The notes under the pieces: model-generated
Told to the model about the DNA's origin: nothing
Seen by the model: only the letters and a program-made list of their open reading frames with translations
Databases searched by the model: none
Position numbers and translations under genes: made by a program
Part shown: positions 1-7,648 of the stretch, piece after piece
Position numbering within the stretch: the stretch's first letter is position 1
Layout of the letters: every line of letters starts with the position of its first letter
Assembly: GCA_023229825.1 (NCBI GenBank)
Contig: JALNYN010000001.1
Location: forward strand, 70,416 to 134,415
Origin: Minisyncoccota bacterium
Lineage (GTDB): Bacteria; Patescibacteriota; Minisyncoccia; Phycocordibacterales; CAIJYI01
Direction: 5' to 3'
Length of the DNA stretch: 64,000 nucleotides

Positions 1-102
1 GTTACCTCGATAGTCTTCGTGGAGTTTGTTGATCATTCATATTTCATTCATATTGAAATTTTGAAATGAGGTCAGTCAAATTATGGTTTAAATGGAGGCG
101 AC

Positions 103-288
103 ATGGGCGGTCTCGATTTCGTTGAAAAAGTTTTAGAGTTGACCCGAGCAGGGGTGAGCGTCACGGAAAAGGATTACCTCTCTGGGCGGATGGTTGACGC
201 GAAGTATGCTGAAGCGCTCGAGATCTTGTGCGATGTTCATGTTGTGACCGATTCCGAACTCGGTTCGGGTCGTGAAATGGATAAATGA
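103..288 (+). CDS. small hypothetical protein, 61 aa
   Basis: I do not recognise the family. The ATG is preceded by GGAGG at 94-98, four bases upstream, a clear ribosome binding site. The product is a soluble, mixed-charge peptide with no signal peptide, membrane segment or cysteine pair. A hairpin terminator begins 8 bp after the stop, so it seems to be a one-gene transcription unit. It belongs to a set of short SD-led single genes that recur through the first 17 kb. That it is a real gene is inferred from SD plus terminator; its function is unknown. Confidence 0.6.
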   Translation: MGGLDFVEKVLELTRAGVSVTEKDYLSGRMVDAKYAEALEILCDVHVVTDSELGSGREMDK

Positions 289-295
289 GATCAAG

Positions 296-321
296 GCTCC
301 GCTATTTGGCGGAGCTTTTTT
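296..321 (+). terminator. intrinsic terminator after the 61-aa gene
   Basis: Perfect 7-bp stem GCTCCGC (296-302) with GCGGAGC (309-315), a 6-nt loop and six T (316-321). Confidence 0.9.
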
Positions 322-365
322 GTATCTATTTATGTTGTTAGCGTGAAGGGAATGTACTGACAGAC

Positions 366-394
366 TTGCCTCTTATTCCTCGTCGTGTTATCAT
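366..394 (+). promoter_or_regulatory. ftsH promoter, predicted leaderless
   Basis: TTGCCT (366-371), 17 bp, TATCAT (389-394). The ftsH ATG at 401 is only 6 bp past the -10 box, where transcription would start, so the mRNA would have no 5' leader. No SD sequence precedes 401. Confidence 0.55.
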
Positions 395-400
395 ATCACG

Positions 401-2356
401 ATGAAAGAAACAAAAAAAGACAAAAATTTAAATAATAATGAGGAGGAAATGAAGCCTCAGAAAAATAATAAGCCGAAACTTCCCGATATCAGTCCTTCAA
501 AACGGTTTTTTACCAACATCGGCGGATCTCTGCTTATTTTTTTCGTGCTGATCACTCTCTATTCATTCGTTTCGGGCGAACAAGCAAAGAAACCGGACGA
601 GATCACTCTGACGCAGCTGGCTTCCTATGTGAAAAAAGGGGAAGTGAAAGCGGTGACGATCGACGGTGAAAAACTTACCGTTGACCTGAAGAATAAACAG
701 CAAAAAGAGGCGAAAAAAGAATTGGAAAATTCGCTTTCTCAGTCGCTCGTCAATTACGGCGTCAGTCCGGAACAGATCTCTGGCGTTCAGCTCAAAATCG
801 TCGATGGCACGGGATTTTGGTATTGGTTTATGAATTTGGCACCGATCTTGATCCCCGTCATTTTCATCCTGCTTTTTTTCTGGATCATCACGCGGCAAGT
901 GAAAGGCGCGGGCGTGCAGGCATTTACTTTTGGGCAATCGAAAGCGCGCATCATCGATCCTGATGATCAAAATCAGCTCGTGACATTTAAAGATGTTGCG
1001 GGAGTGAAAGAAGCGAAAGAAGAACTGCTGGAGATCGTCGACTTCCTGAAAAATCCGAAAAAATTCTTGGACATCGGTGCGAGGATCCCGAAAGGCGTGA
1101 TACTGATGGGTGCGCCGGGAACGGGGAAGACGCTGCTTGCTCGCGCGGTTGCGGGCGAAGCGCACGTACCATTCTTCCATCTGTCGGGTTCGGAATTCGT
1201 CGAGATGTTCGTCGGTGTGGGAGCTTCCCGCGTGCGCGATCTTTTCAAGATGGCGAAAAAAATGGCGCCCGCTATCATATTTATCGACGAGATCGACGCG
1301 GTCGGACGCGTGCGCGGTACCGGTGTTGGAGGAGGGAATGACGAACGCGAACAGACACTCAACCAGATATTGGTGGAGATGGACGGGTTCGAACCGAATG
1401 AAAAAGTTATTGTCATCGCCGCGACGAATCGTCCCGATGTGCTCGATCCCGCACTCCTTCGTCCCGGACGTTTTGATCGGCGCGTTACCCTCGACCTGCC
1501 TGATCTCGAAGATCGCGAAGAGATCTTGAAAATTTACGCGCGCAAAAAACCGTTTGCGGAAGATGTGAACTTGCGGACCCTCGCCGAACGAACTCCCGGA
1601 TTCTCCGGTGCCGATCTGTATTCGCTTATGAATGAAGGCGCGATCCTTGCCGCCCGCGAAGCGCGCAAAAAAGTCGCGCAGTTCGATCTTATCCGTTCCA
1701 TTGAAAAGGTCATGCTCGGACCTGAACGCAAAAGCCATCTGCTTTCCAAAGACGAAAAGAAGATCACCGCCTATCACGAAGTCGGACACGCGCTCGTCGC
1801 TTCCGTGCTTCCTCTCGCTGATCCGGTTCAAAAAGTTTCGATCATTTCCCGAGGACACGCCGCCGGCTATACGCTTACGCTCCCGCTCGAAGAAAGAAAA
1901 TTGCAGACCAAAAAAGAATTTCTCGATGATATTGCGAAAGCGCTCGGAGGATATTCCGCAGAAAAATTAATATTCGGAGATATCACGACGGGACCGTCGA
2001 ATGACTTGCAGGTTGCGACTGCGCTCGCGAGGAATATGGTCACGCGCTGGGGAATGTCCGACAAGATAGGACCGGTTGCGCTCGAAGATCCGTCAGGGAA
2101 AGTTATTTACGGACGCGGGATCGGCGAGAAAGAATATTCCGAACAGGTATCCGCGCTGGTTGATGAGGAAGTGTCAGCGATCATGAACGAAGGTTTGAAA
2201 AGAGCGAACGAAGTGCTGGAAACGCATCGAAAAGCCCTCGATATGATCTCGGCGGAACTTATCCGCGTGGAAACGATAGAACACAAAGAATTTGAAAATC
2301 TCTTGATCGCGAATGGCATCGTACCGAAGAAAAAAATAGAAGAGGAGGTTAAATAA
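401..2356 (+). CDS. ftsH: ATP-dependent zinc metalloprotease FtsH
   Basis: Membrane-bound AAA+ protease that pulls misfolded or regulated membrane and cytosolic proteins into a zinc protease chamber. The 651 residues show all parts: a charged cytosolic N-terminus, membrane segments near 41-57 and 146-163 with an extracytoplasmic domain between them, Walker A GAPGTGKT (237-244), Walker B IIFIDEID (292-299), the second region of homology ending in RPGRFDR, and the zinc motif HEVGH (459-463). Length is normal for the family. The ATG at 401 sits just behind a -10 box; an internal ATG at 449 has AGGAGG only 2 bp before it, too close for a good site. It is followed by its own terminator, so it appears to be transcribed alone. 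Confidence 0.97.
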   Translation: MKETKKDKNLNNNEEEMKPQKNNKPKLPDISPSKRFFTNIGGSLLIFFVLITLYSFVSGEQAKKPDEITLTQLASYVKKGEVKAVTIDGEKLTVDLKNKQQKEAKKELENSLSQSLVNYGVSPEQISGVQLKIVDGTGFWYWFMNLAPILIPVIFILLFFWIITRQVKGAGVQAFTFGQSKARIIDPDDQNQLVTFKDVAGVKEAKEELLEIVDFLKNPKKFLDIGARIPKGVILMGAPGTGKTLLARAVAGEAHVPFFHLSGSEFVEMFVGVGASRVRDLFKMAKKMAPAIIFIDEIDAVGRVRGTGVGGGNDEREQTLNQILVEMDGFEPNEKVIVIAATNRPDVLDPALLRPGRFDRRVTLDLPDLEDREEILKIYARKKPFAEDVNLRTLAERTPGFSGADLYSLMNEGAILAAREARKKVAQFDLIRSIEKVMLGPERKSHLLSKDEKKITAYHEVGHALVASVLPLADPVQKVSIISRGHAAGYTLTLPLEERKLQTKKEFLDDIAKALGGYSAEKLIFGDITTGPSNDLQVATALARNMVTRWGMSDKIGPVALEDPSGKVIYGRGIGEKEYSEQVSALVDEEVSAIMNEGLKRANEVLETHRKALDMISAELIRVETIEHKEFENLLIANGIVPKKKIEEEVK

Positions 2357-2367
2357 CAAAAACAAAA

Positions 2368-2397
2368 ACATCCCGATAAAAGTTCGGGATGTTTTTT
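2368..2397 (+). terminator. ftsH terminator
   Basis: Nine-bp stem ACATCCCGA (2368-2376) with TCGGGATGT (2384-2392), then a T-rich tail. Confidence 0.9.
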
Positions 2398-2414
2398 ATC
2401 GCGGCGGATCATTT

Positions 2415-2443
2415 TTGACAGGATAAATAAAAACCTGTATTCT
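2415..2443 (+). promoter_or_regulatory. sigma70-type promoter of the 2477/2830 gene pair
   Basis: TTGACA (2415-2420), 17 bp, TATTCT (2438-2443), 33 bp before the start codon. Confidence 0.75.
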
Positions 2444-2476
2444 TGAAACGGTTTTGTTGTTTGTAAGGAGAAAGCA

Positions 2477-2833
2477 GTGGAAGTAAAAACATCCAAACCG
2501 CATATTGTTTATATATGGGAATTGGCCCTGAATGTTGATCAGAAGTTATATTACAACGTATACGTACGACATGCCCTTGATCCCATATTGGAACGAGGCG
2601 AGTCTTTTCCGGTTCTCATCGGAGTAACCGACAGCATTGAGACAGATAAAGTATATCCGCTCAATCACCCGAATTTTTCCGAACTGGGCACAAGCCATTT
2701 TCCTTATGATCCTGAAGTGAGTACGGAAGGATACTTGCGTCACTCCGCCGTTTTTCCAATACCGGTCTCTGTCATAAAGGAAGTCTTGGAATTTTTGAAG
2801 CAGCGCACGCCGAAAGAAAGGAGGTTTTTATGA
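2477..2833 (+). CDS. hypothetical protein, 118 aa
   Basis: Family not recognised. The start is a GTG at 2477, chosen because AAGGAG (2465-2470) lies six bases before it. The protein looks soluble and mixed alpha/beta, with no membrane segment or signal, and a basic C-terminus (QRTPKERRF). Its stop overlaps the next ATG (ATGA, 2830-2833), so the two genes are translationally coupled and share the promoter at 2415. The pair is probably functionally linked; its role is unknown. Confidence 0.65.
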   Translation: MEVKTSKPHIVYIWELALNVDQKLYYNVYVRHALDPILERGESFPVLIGVTDSIETDKVYPLNHPNFSELGTSHFPYDPEVSTEGYLRHSAVFPIPVSVIKEVLEFLKQRTPKERRFL

Positions 2834-3162
2834 GCGATCTTCATCCTCGCTATTCTCACGCCGGTTTTTCTCTGGAATACCGAGAGATAGGCTGCGTTTG
2901 GGGTTGGTTTACTCGGGAATGTATTCCCATGGCTCCGTTTTTTGTCACGTATGTGAAAGACGGGCTCGTATTTGTCATTCCTTACGGCGTATTCTGCGGC
3001 GGTCGCGCCTGCGTTTATACCGATGCCTATTGCGTCGGACAAAAAACCGCGACAGGAAAAATTTCCGAAGCGTACCAATGGGAAGATCGGATGGAGCATC
3101 ATGGATTTACTCCAGAATTGATAAAAAAGATAAAAGATTTTCTCAGGACCGAAAATAGATGA
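2830..3162 (+). CDS. hypothetical protein, 110 aa, coupled to the upstream gene
   Basis: Family not recognised. The ATG overlaps the upstream stop by 4 bp and is preceded by AAGGAGG (2818-2824). The middle of the protein is rich in aromatic and hydrophobic residues and contains four cysteines (GCVWG, RECIP, GVFCGGRACVY region plus AYCVG), which could bind metal or form disulfides. There is no clear signal peptide. A strong terminator begins 7 bp after the stop. Function unknown; co-translation with the preceding gene suggests a two-protein unit. Confidence 0.65.
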   Translation: MSDLHPRYSHAGFSLEYREIGCVWGWFTRECIPMAPFFVTYVKDGLVFVIPYGVFCGGRACVYTDAYCVGQKTATGKISEAYQWEDRMEHHGFTPELIKKIKDFLRTENR

Positions 3163-3168
3163 AAGTAC

Positions 3169-3203
3169 CAAGCTCCGCACACAATGCGGAGCTTGTTTTT
3201 TTT
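3169..3203 (+). terminator. terminator of the 2477/2830 pair
   Basis: Perfect 11-bp stem CAAGCTCCGCA (3169-3179) with TGCGGAGCTTG (3185-3195), then eight T. Confidence 0.92.
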
Positions 3204-3208
3204 GTCGT

Positions 3209-3302
3209 CGTCGGACGGGATTTGTATCCCGTTCGAAACGCTTGAAGAAAACGCTGAACGCAGTAATTTCAAACGTTTCGAACGAAGGTACAACCTTCGT
3301 CC
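3209..3302. repeat. twin-palindrome element, copy 1
   Basis: Two short palindromes about 65 bp apart: one built on CGGACGGGAT/ATCCCGTTCG (3209-3232) and one on GAACGAAGG/CCTTCGTCC (about 3280-3302), with a GAAACGCTTG-like stretch between. Related layouts occur near 21040-21130 and 63752-63880. Confidence 0.5.
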
Positions 3303-3333
3303 GGCGGACGAGGGCGGTTTCAAACACAGACTA

Positions 3334-3362
3334 TTGACACATTGTCAACAAATTGGTAAGTT
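3334..3362 (+). promoter_or_regulatory. promoter of the small secreted protein gene
   Basis: TTGACA (3334-3339), 17 bp, TAAGTT (3357-3362). Confidence 0.6.
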
Positions 3363-3412
3363 GGTGCCAGATTGTGATTTTTGGCAATCATTACGAAATT
3401 TAGGAGAGTGTG

Positions 3413-3691
3413 ATGAGAAAAATCTTAGTGGTATTGGTACTGGTCGTGGTTTGGCTCGGATTTGTCGAGTATGCTCATTCTGAAGGAATACGGGCGGCGC
3501 AATTAAAACCGGAGACTCATAATGGAATCATCTCCACGGTGAAAATTCATATTAATGGTCTTGGCCTTGATGGCTATTATGTTAAAGACACGAACGCCGT
3601 TCCTCCATTGTGTTATTTTCAAGGTAGTGGCGGTGGCGAAATGACGCTTGTACCTTGTGAAAATCTCAAATATTACTTTGGCGATAAGTAA
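3413..3691 (+). CDS. small secreted hypothetical protein, 92 aa
   Basis: Residues 1-24 form a typical Sec signal peptide: MRK, then a long Val/Leu/Trp core, then a small-residue region ending near HSEG. The mature part is about 67 residues with two cysteines (PLCYF, PCENL), likely a disulfide outside the cell. I chose ATG 3413 because AGGAG (3402-3406) is six bases upstream; a GTG directly before it is possible. It has its own promoter and terminator. No family recognised. Confidence 0.65.
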   Translation: MRKILVVLVLVVVWLGFVEYAHSEGIRAAQLKPETHNGIISTVKIHINGLGLDGYYVKDTNAVPPLCYFQGSGGGEMTLVPCENLKYYFGDK

Positions 3692-3705
3692 GCGACAAGT
3701 CGAAA

Positions 3706-3731
3706 GGGTCGGAGCTTCCGGCCCCTTTTTT
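3706..3731 (+). terminator. terminator of the small secreted protein gene
   Basis: Stem GGGTCGG (3706-3712) with CCGGCCC (3718-3724, one G-T pair), then six T. Confidence 0.85.
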
Positions 3732-3931
3732 ATTGGGATTGTGAGACGAAAAGAGTAGGTGGTAAAACCCACCCCACCCCAACCCTCCCCTCTGAAGAGA
3801 GGGAGGGGGCACGACGATGGTATAATTTGTCTGGCGTTCGTATTCCTTAAATCCGTTAATCCGTAAATCCTAAATCTTCGTTCGTCGTCCCCCGATACTG
3901 ATACTTCTCCCTGATACATTGCCAATGTCCC

Positions 3932-3959
3932 TTGACTATTTCCGCCGGTTTGCTATGAT
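3932..3959 (+). promoter_or_regulatory. tuf promoter (extended -10)
   Basis: TTGACT (3932-3937), 16 bp, TATGAT (3954-3959), with TGC directly before the -10 box. Transcription would begin near 3966 and leave a leader of about 160 nt. Confidence 0.75.
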
Positions 3960-4066
3960 GTTTATCACTTGTCGATACCGCACTTATGCATATTTTTTGT
4001 ATGCGGAATTGCGACGGCATCTTTATTATCGAAACCATTTATTAGAAAAATAACGTTTATTATTAA

Positions 4067-4111
4067 CGGCCGTGGCTCAGTTGATCACTCTTAAGAGCTG
4101 AGCTTTGGCCG
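4067..4111 (+). promoter_or_regulatory. imperfect hairpin in the tuf leader
   Basis: GGCCGTGGCTCAG (4068-4080) can pair with CTGAGCTTTGGCC (4098-4110), interrupted by two mismatches; the ATG of tuf follows 19 bp later. No T run follows, so it is not a terminator. It could control translation or mRNA stability. Confidence 0.45.
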
Positions 4112-4129
4112 GTAAATAAAAAAAATAAT

Positions 4130-5326
4130 ATGGCAGCAGAAGAATTCAAGCGGGATAAACCGCACGTAAATGTAGGTACTATCGGACACGTCGACCACGG
4201 CAAGACCACTCTTACCGCGGCTATTCTCCATGTTCTCGACATGGCGGGAAAGACGGTTAAATTGAAAAGCGTTGACCAGATCGACTCAGCGCCGGAGGAA
4301 AAAGCTCGCGGAATTACGATCGCGCTTTCTCACAATGAATATTCGACCGATGCTCGCCATTATGCGCACATCGACGCTCCCGGACATGCTGACTATATTA
4401 AGAACATGATCACCGGAGCCGCTCAGATGGACGGTGCGATCCTCGTGGTTGCCGCCCCGGACGGAGCTATGCCTCAGACTCGCGAACACATCTTGCTCGC
4501 GCGACAGGTTGGAGTACCGAAAATGATGGTATTCTTGAACAAATGCGATCTCGTTGATGATCCGGATCTGATCGAGCTCGTCGAAGAAGAAATTCGCGAA
4601 CTTTTGACCAAACAAGGATTTGACGGCGCGAACGCTCCTATTATCCGCGGTTCTGCGACCAAAGCTCTCGCTTCGAAAGATCTCAACGATCCTGACGCGA
4701 AAGCGATCTTGGCGCTCTGCGATGCGATGGACACCTATATCCCGGTCCCTGAGAGAAAGACCGATCTTCCGTTCCTTATGCCGGTTGAAGACATCTTCAC
4801 CATTGAAGGACGCGGAACTGTCGCCACAGGACGTATCGAACGCGGTACGGTCAAAGTCGGAGAAGAAATCGAGATCGTCGGACTCAAACCGACCGTTAAG
4901 ACGACCATCACCGGTATCGAAATGTTCAACAAATCTCTCAAGGAAGGATTTGCCGGAGACAATGCCGGAGTTCTGCTCCGCGGAGTCAAGAAGGAAGACG
5001 TTACTCGCGGACAAGTACTCGCGAAACCGGGTTCCGTTACTCCTCACACCGAATTCACCGGAGAGGTTTACATTCTCTCGAAAGAAGAAGGAGGACGCCA
5101 CACACCGTTCTTCACCGGATACAAACCGCAATTCTATATTCGCACCACTGACGTTACCGGAGAAGTTACCTTGAACGAAGGAGTGGAAATGGTTATGCCG
5201 GGAGATACTGTCACTTTCAAAGTTAAGCTTATCATGCCGGTCGCGCTCGAAGAGAAGATGCGTTTCGCGGTCCGCGAAGGAGGACGAACCGTAGGATCAG
5301 GGGTTGTAACCTCGATCATTGCGTAA
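4130..5326 (+). CDS. tuf: translation elongation factor EF-Tu
   Basis: GTPase that brings aminoacyl-tRNA to the ribosome. The 398 residues match normal length. G1 is GHVDHGKT (19-26), G2 RGITI (61-65), G3 DAPGH (83-87), G4 NKCD (138-141), followed by the two beta-barrel domains. G3 has Ala where most bacterial EF-Tu has Cys (DCPGH); the rest of the site is intact. The start has no SD, although AT-rich sequence precedes it. rpsJ follows after 87 bp, the usual tuf-rpsJ order, and one terminator closes both. Confidence 0.98.
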   Translation: MAAEEFKRDKPHVNVGTIGHVDHGKTTLTAAILHVLDMAGKTVKLKSVDQIDSAPEEKARGITIALSHNEYSTDARHYAHIDAPGHADYIKNMITGAAQMDGAILVVAAPDGAMPQTREHILLARQVGVPKMMVFLNKCDLVDDPDLIELVEEEIRELLTKQGFDGANAPIIRGSATKALASKDLNDPDAKAILALCDAMDTYIPVPERKTDLPFLMPVEDIFTIEGRGTVATGRIERGTVKVGEEIEIVGLKPTVKTTITGIEMFNKSLKEGFAGDNAGVLLRGVKKEDVTRGQVLAKPGSVTPHTEFTGEVYILSKEEGGRHTPFFTGYKPQFYIRTTDVTGEVTLNEGVEMVMPGDTVTFKVKLIMPVALEEKMRFAVREGGRTVGSGVVTSIIA

Positions 5327-5328
5327 AA

Positions 5329-5413
5329 AGCTTTTAGCTTTTAGCTGTTAGCTTATAGACGTATCGTCGTCCGTACCCTAAAACCTAAAACCTAAAACCT
5401 AAAACCTAAAAAG
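5329..5413. repeat. heptamer-type repeat hairpin between tuf and rpsJ
   Basis: Left part has repeated AGCTTTT/AGCTGTT words; right part is five tandem copies of CCTAAAA. The TTTTAG and CTAAAA words can pair across a GC-rich centre (near 5360-5378). Same style as 9975-10062 and 10372-10467. Confidence 0.6.
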
Positions 5414-5839
5414 ATGCCTACAAAAACCACGACAACTAAACCGGCGGCCAAAGCGGTAAAACCGAAAGCGGCAGCACCTAAGGCTCCCGTGAAAGCGGTA
5501 AAAGCGGCGGTCGCGAAACCGAAAGGCGACGAGTTTCAGAAGCTTCGTATTCGCGTTCGCGCGTACGAGCACAAGATCCTCGATGCTTCGGTAAAGCAGA
5601 TCATCGACACGGCAGTTCGCTATGATGCGAAAGTGCTTGGCCCGATACCTCTACCTGCTGAGATCAAGAAATACACGGTCAACCGATCAACATTCGTTCA
5701 CAAAGATGCAAGGGAACAGTTTGAGATCCGCACGCACAAGCGCCTGATCGACATTCTGAACCCCAGCCCGAAAGTGATCGAGGCTCTCACGAACCTCTCG
5801 CTTCCGTCCGGAGTGAATATCGATGTTAAAATGATCTAA
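5414..5839 (+). CDS. rpsJ: 30S ribosomal protein S10 with Ala/Lys-rich N-terminal extension
   Basis: S10 of the 30S head. Residues from about 43 (KLRIRVRAYEHK) to the end are the conserved S10 core, with the FVHKDAREQFEIRTHKR loop and the DIKM-like C-terminus (VDVKMI type, here NIDVKMI). The first ~42 residues are a low-complexity Ala/Lys/Pro/Thr extension not present in typical 102-residue S10; it would lie on the ribosome surface or contact RNA. In most bacteria rplC follows directly; here a terminator and about 2.8 kb of unrelated genes intervene. Confidence 0.97.
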   Translation: MPTKTTTTKPAAKAVKPKAAAPKAPVKAVKAAVAKPKGDEFQKLRIRVRAYEHKILDASVKQIIDTAVRYDAKVLGPIPLPAEIKKYTVNRSTFVHKDAREQFEIRTHKRLIDILNPSPKVIEALTNLSLPSGVNIDVKMI

Positions 5840-5856
5840 TTATAATATCAAAGGTT

Positions 5857-5890
5857 ACAAAAACACACGGCAAAAGACGTGTGTTTTTGT
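5857..5890 (+). terminator. tuf-rpsJ terminator
   Basis: Perfect 13-bp stem ACAAAAACACACG (5857-5869) with CGTGTGTTTTTGT (5878-5890), loop of 8 nt. Confidence 0.9.
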
Positions 5891-5904
5891 CGGTTCATTC
5901 CATG

Positions 5905-5917
5905 AAGGACGGTCCTT
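5905..5917. repeat. REP-like palindrome upstream of the transposase gene
   Basis: AAGGAC-G-GTCCTT. Its right end overlaps the -35 box (5916-5921) of the transposase promoter. Confidence 0.7.
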
Positions 5918-5943
5918 GGTTTATATTTTAGGCATGGTATACT
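5916..5943 (+). promoter_or_regulatory. transposase promoter, predicted leaderless
   Basis: TTGGTT (5916-5921), 16 bp, TATACT (5938-5943) with TGG before it. The ATG at 5951 is 7 bp past the -10 box. Confidence 0.55.
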
Positions 5944-5950
5944 CATATTT

Positions 5951-6661
5951 ATGAAACGCCATTTTGCCTTTGCTCCCGATGAATATTATCACGTTTACAA
6001 CAGAGGGACGGAAAGACGTGTTATTTTTGAAGATGATCATGATTATAAAAGATTTCTCGTACTTTTATACCTAAGCAACGGCACCGCTGCGATTGACCTA
6101 AACGAATATTTTTCTCAGGAAGGACGGTCCTTCCTTGAACTCTTTAGGGCTAACCGCGGGTCGCAAATTGTGGATGTGGGATCGTATTGCCTTATGCCTA
6201 ATCATTTTCATTTACTGCTTCGAGAAAAAGTAGACGGAGGCGTCAGTACTTTTATGAAAAAACTTGGGACAGCTTATTCCACATATTTTAATAAAAAAAA
6301 TACGCGGGTCGGACCGTTGTTCCAAGGTCGCTTTAAAGCGCAGCATGTTGATATTGACAATTATTTAAAATATCTGTTTTCATATATTCATTTGAACCCT
6401 GTAAAACTCATTGATCCAAAATGGAAGGAGAAGGGGATTTTTGACATGAAAAAGACTAAAGAATATTTGAACGAATACCCATACTCAAGTTATCAGAACT
6501 TTCTCGGGAGGAAACAAATTGAAAAGGTGATACTAACCAGAAACCGCTTTCCTGAATACTTTAAAACAACGCATGACTTTGAAGAGTTTATAAATGATTG
6601 GCTGACGTTTGACGATGAGTTTGATGTCCGTAGACCGTCAGGAAAGAGAAAAAGACTGTAA
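5951..6661 (+). CDS. REP-associated tyrosine transposase (Y1/HUH family)
   Basis: Single-strand DNA transposase of the IS200-like RAYT group, known to recognise REP hairpins. The 236 residues show the YYHVYNRG start, the HUH metal motif HFH (85-87, in LMPNHFHLLL), the QGRFKA region and the catalytic helix with Y121/Y125 before HLNPVK. Three copies of one palindrome (GGAAGGAC/GTCCTTCC core) lie just upstream (5905), inside the gene (6118-6134, coding QEGRSF) and right after the stop (6670). This links the enzyme to its likely target. It sits between rpsJ and rplC, where the ribosomal operon is split. Confidence 0.92.
   Translation: MKRHFAFAPDEYYHVYNRGTERRVIFEDDHDYKRFLVLLYLSNGTAAIDLNEYFSQEGRSFLELFRANRGSQIVDVGSYCLMPNHFHLLLREKVDGGVSTFMKKLGTAYSTYFNKKNTRVGPLFQGRFKAQHVDIDNYLKYLFSYIHLNPVKLIDPKWKEKGIFDMKKTKEYLNEYPYSSYQNFLGRKQIEKVILTRNRFPEYFKTTHDFEEFINDWLTFDDEFDVRRPSGKRKRL
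6118..6134. repeat. REP-like palindrome inside the transposase gene
   Basis: Perfect GGAAGGAC-G-GTCCTTCC within the coding sequence. Confidence 0.7.
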
Positions 6662-6669
6662 AATGACAA

Positions 6670-6686
6670 GGAAGGACCGTCCTTCC
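6670..6686. repeat. REP-like palindrome after the transposase gene
   Basis: Perfect GGAAGGAC-C-GTCCTTCC, 8 bp after the stop. No T run follows, so it is more likely a transposase target than a terminator. Confidence 0.7.
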
Positions 6687-6695
6687 TGTAAAAGT

Positions 6696-6723
6696 TTGAC
6701 AATACCTATTTGTTTGTTAGTAT
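6696..6723 (+). promoter_or_regulatory. promoter of the 6842 gene
   Basis: TTGACA (6696-6701), 16 bp, TAGTAT (6718-6723). Confidence 0.7.
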
Positions 6724-6787
6724 CAAAACCAGATTGCTGTGATGGTTGCGGATAGTTCGCAACCGTTTGAACAGCAACGGGAACCTT

Positions 6788-6833
6788 GTAAAACCCGCCG
6801 TCGCTCTCGACGAGCTATGGCGAGGCAAAGGAG
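6788..6833. repeat. AAACCCGCC..GGCGAAGGA repeat, copy 1
   Basis: About 45 bp starting AAAACCCGCC, with an inner CTCTCGACGAG hairpin and ending GGCAAAGGAG. Near copies lie at 11319-11361 and 12939-12981. Here its end supplies the SD of the next gene. Confidence 0.65.
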
Positions 6834-6841
6834 AAACTGTC

Positions 6842-7528
6842 ATGAATAAGACGACTAAAGTTGTCACAGACGGTACAAAAATGAGCAATGAGCAGCTTGG
6901 CTTGCTGACTCGCCGCCATGATGAAATTAAACGAAGGATCAATGAAGGGGCAATTCATTTTGATGAAGTTGCAAAAGGATACCAGGCCATCACCGAAGGA
7001 GGAAGAATTATTCAGCCGATCGTGATGCCGATGTTTACCGTTACCGCAACTGGAAAAGCACTGAAATATTCCCTTGGTCAACTTCGAAAAAAATGGTGTG
7101 TGGTTAGTGCCGGAACGGAACGATACGATTCGCTGGATCCTCCGCTTCAAAAAGGAAAAATACTTCTTCTTGGAATTATTCATTGTGATGAATTTCATCC
7201 CGATGAGCTCGAAACATCTATTATCAGGAAAGAAGCTCATCGAAGAGGATGGATCTCTCCACCGGCAGAAGTCGCTTGTCTCCTGCGCGAAAAATTTTCT
7301 ACAGAGGATATTAATTCATTTGGTCTTACGCGGCTTGCTATAATGCATGAGCCATATCCTGACAAAACACCATATCTTGATCCTACGGATAGGAAGTCAT
7401 GGGTTTGGACGCTTTGCGGACATGATACTCCTATCGGCGCGCTCCACGGAATACGATGCATGAGCTGGAATTATTTCAGCGAGGATCGGTACGGATTTGT
7501 GTTTCAAATCCCAAACTTCATCGGTTAA
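6842..7528 (+). CDS. hypothetical protein, 228 aa
   Basis: Family not recognised. The ATG at 6842 is preceded by AAAGGAG (6827-6833) at good distance. The N-terminus is helical and charged (a RRHDEIKRR stretch); the middle has the conserved-looking MPMFTVTATGKALKYSLGQL, and the C-terminal half is rich in Trp, His and Cys (LRRGWISPPAEVACLL, WTLCGHD). There are no membrane segments. It has its own promoter and terminator. It resembles a cytosolic protein of the SD-led orphan class; role unknown. Confidence 0.65.
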   Translation: MNKTTKVVTDGTKMSNEQLGLLTRRHDEIKRRINEGAIHFDEVAKGYQAITEGGRIIQPIVMPMFTVTATGKALKYSLGQLRKKWCVVSAGTERYDSLDPPLQKGKILLLGIIHCDEFHPDELETSIIRKEAHRRGWISPPAEVACLLREKFSTEDINSFGLTRLAIMHEPYPDKTPYLDPTDRKSWVWTLCGHDTPIGALHGIRCMSWNYFSEDRYGFVFQIPNFIG

Positions 7529-7550
7529 TATAAAATAGAAAATATTTACT

Positions 7551-7581
7551 CCCGCTTTGGCTTCAACCGAGGCGGGTTTTT
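7551..7581 (+). terminator. terminator of the 6842 gene
   Basis: CCCGCTTTGG (7551-7560) pairs with CCGAGGCGGG (7567-7576, two G-T pairs), then five T. Confidence 0.88.
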
Positions 7582-7648
7582 AAAAAATTGACGATATTTT
7601 TTTAATATGTTTTACTCTAAAGAGATATAATTATTTGCGGAGGTTAAA

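Larger units (their letters stand above)
3732..4129. other. non-coding stretch between secreted-protein gene and tuf
   Basis: No gene supported. It contains a C-rich palindrome (CCCTCCCCTCT at 3783-3793 with AGAGGGAGGG at 3798-3807) of REP-like character, a degenerate TTAAATCCGTAAATCC run near 3845-3875, the tuf promoter and a leader of about 160 nt. Confidence 0.6.

Noticed and set aside
563..1858. 431-codon minus-strand frame inside ftsH
   Set aside because: Shadow of a strongly conserved gene; no SD, promoter or recognisable domain.
3184..3483. 99-codon plus-strand frame across the twin-palindrome element
   Set aside because: Runs through a terminator, palindromes and the promoter of the next gene; no SD.
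4067..4111. tRNA gene in front of tuf
   Set aside because: The ends pair and look cloverleaf-like, but the element is only about 45 nt with no anticodon arm or T arm.
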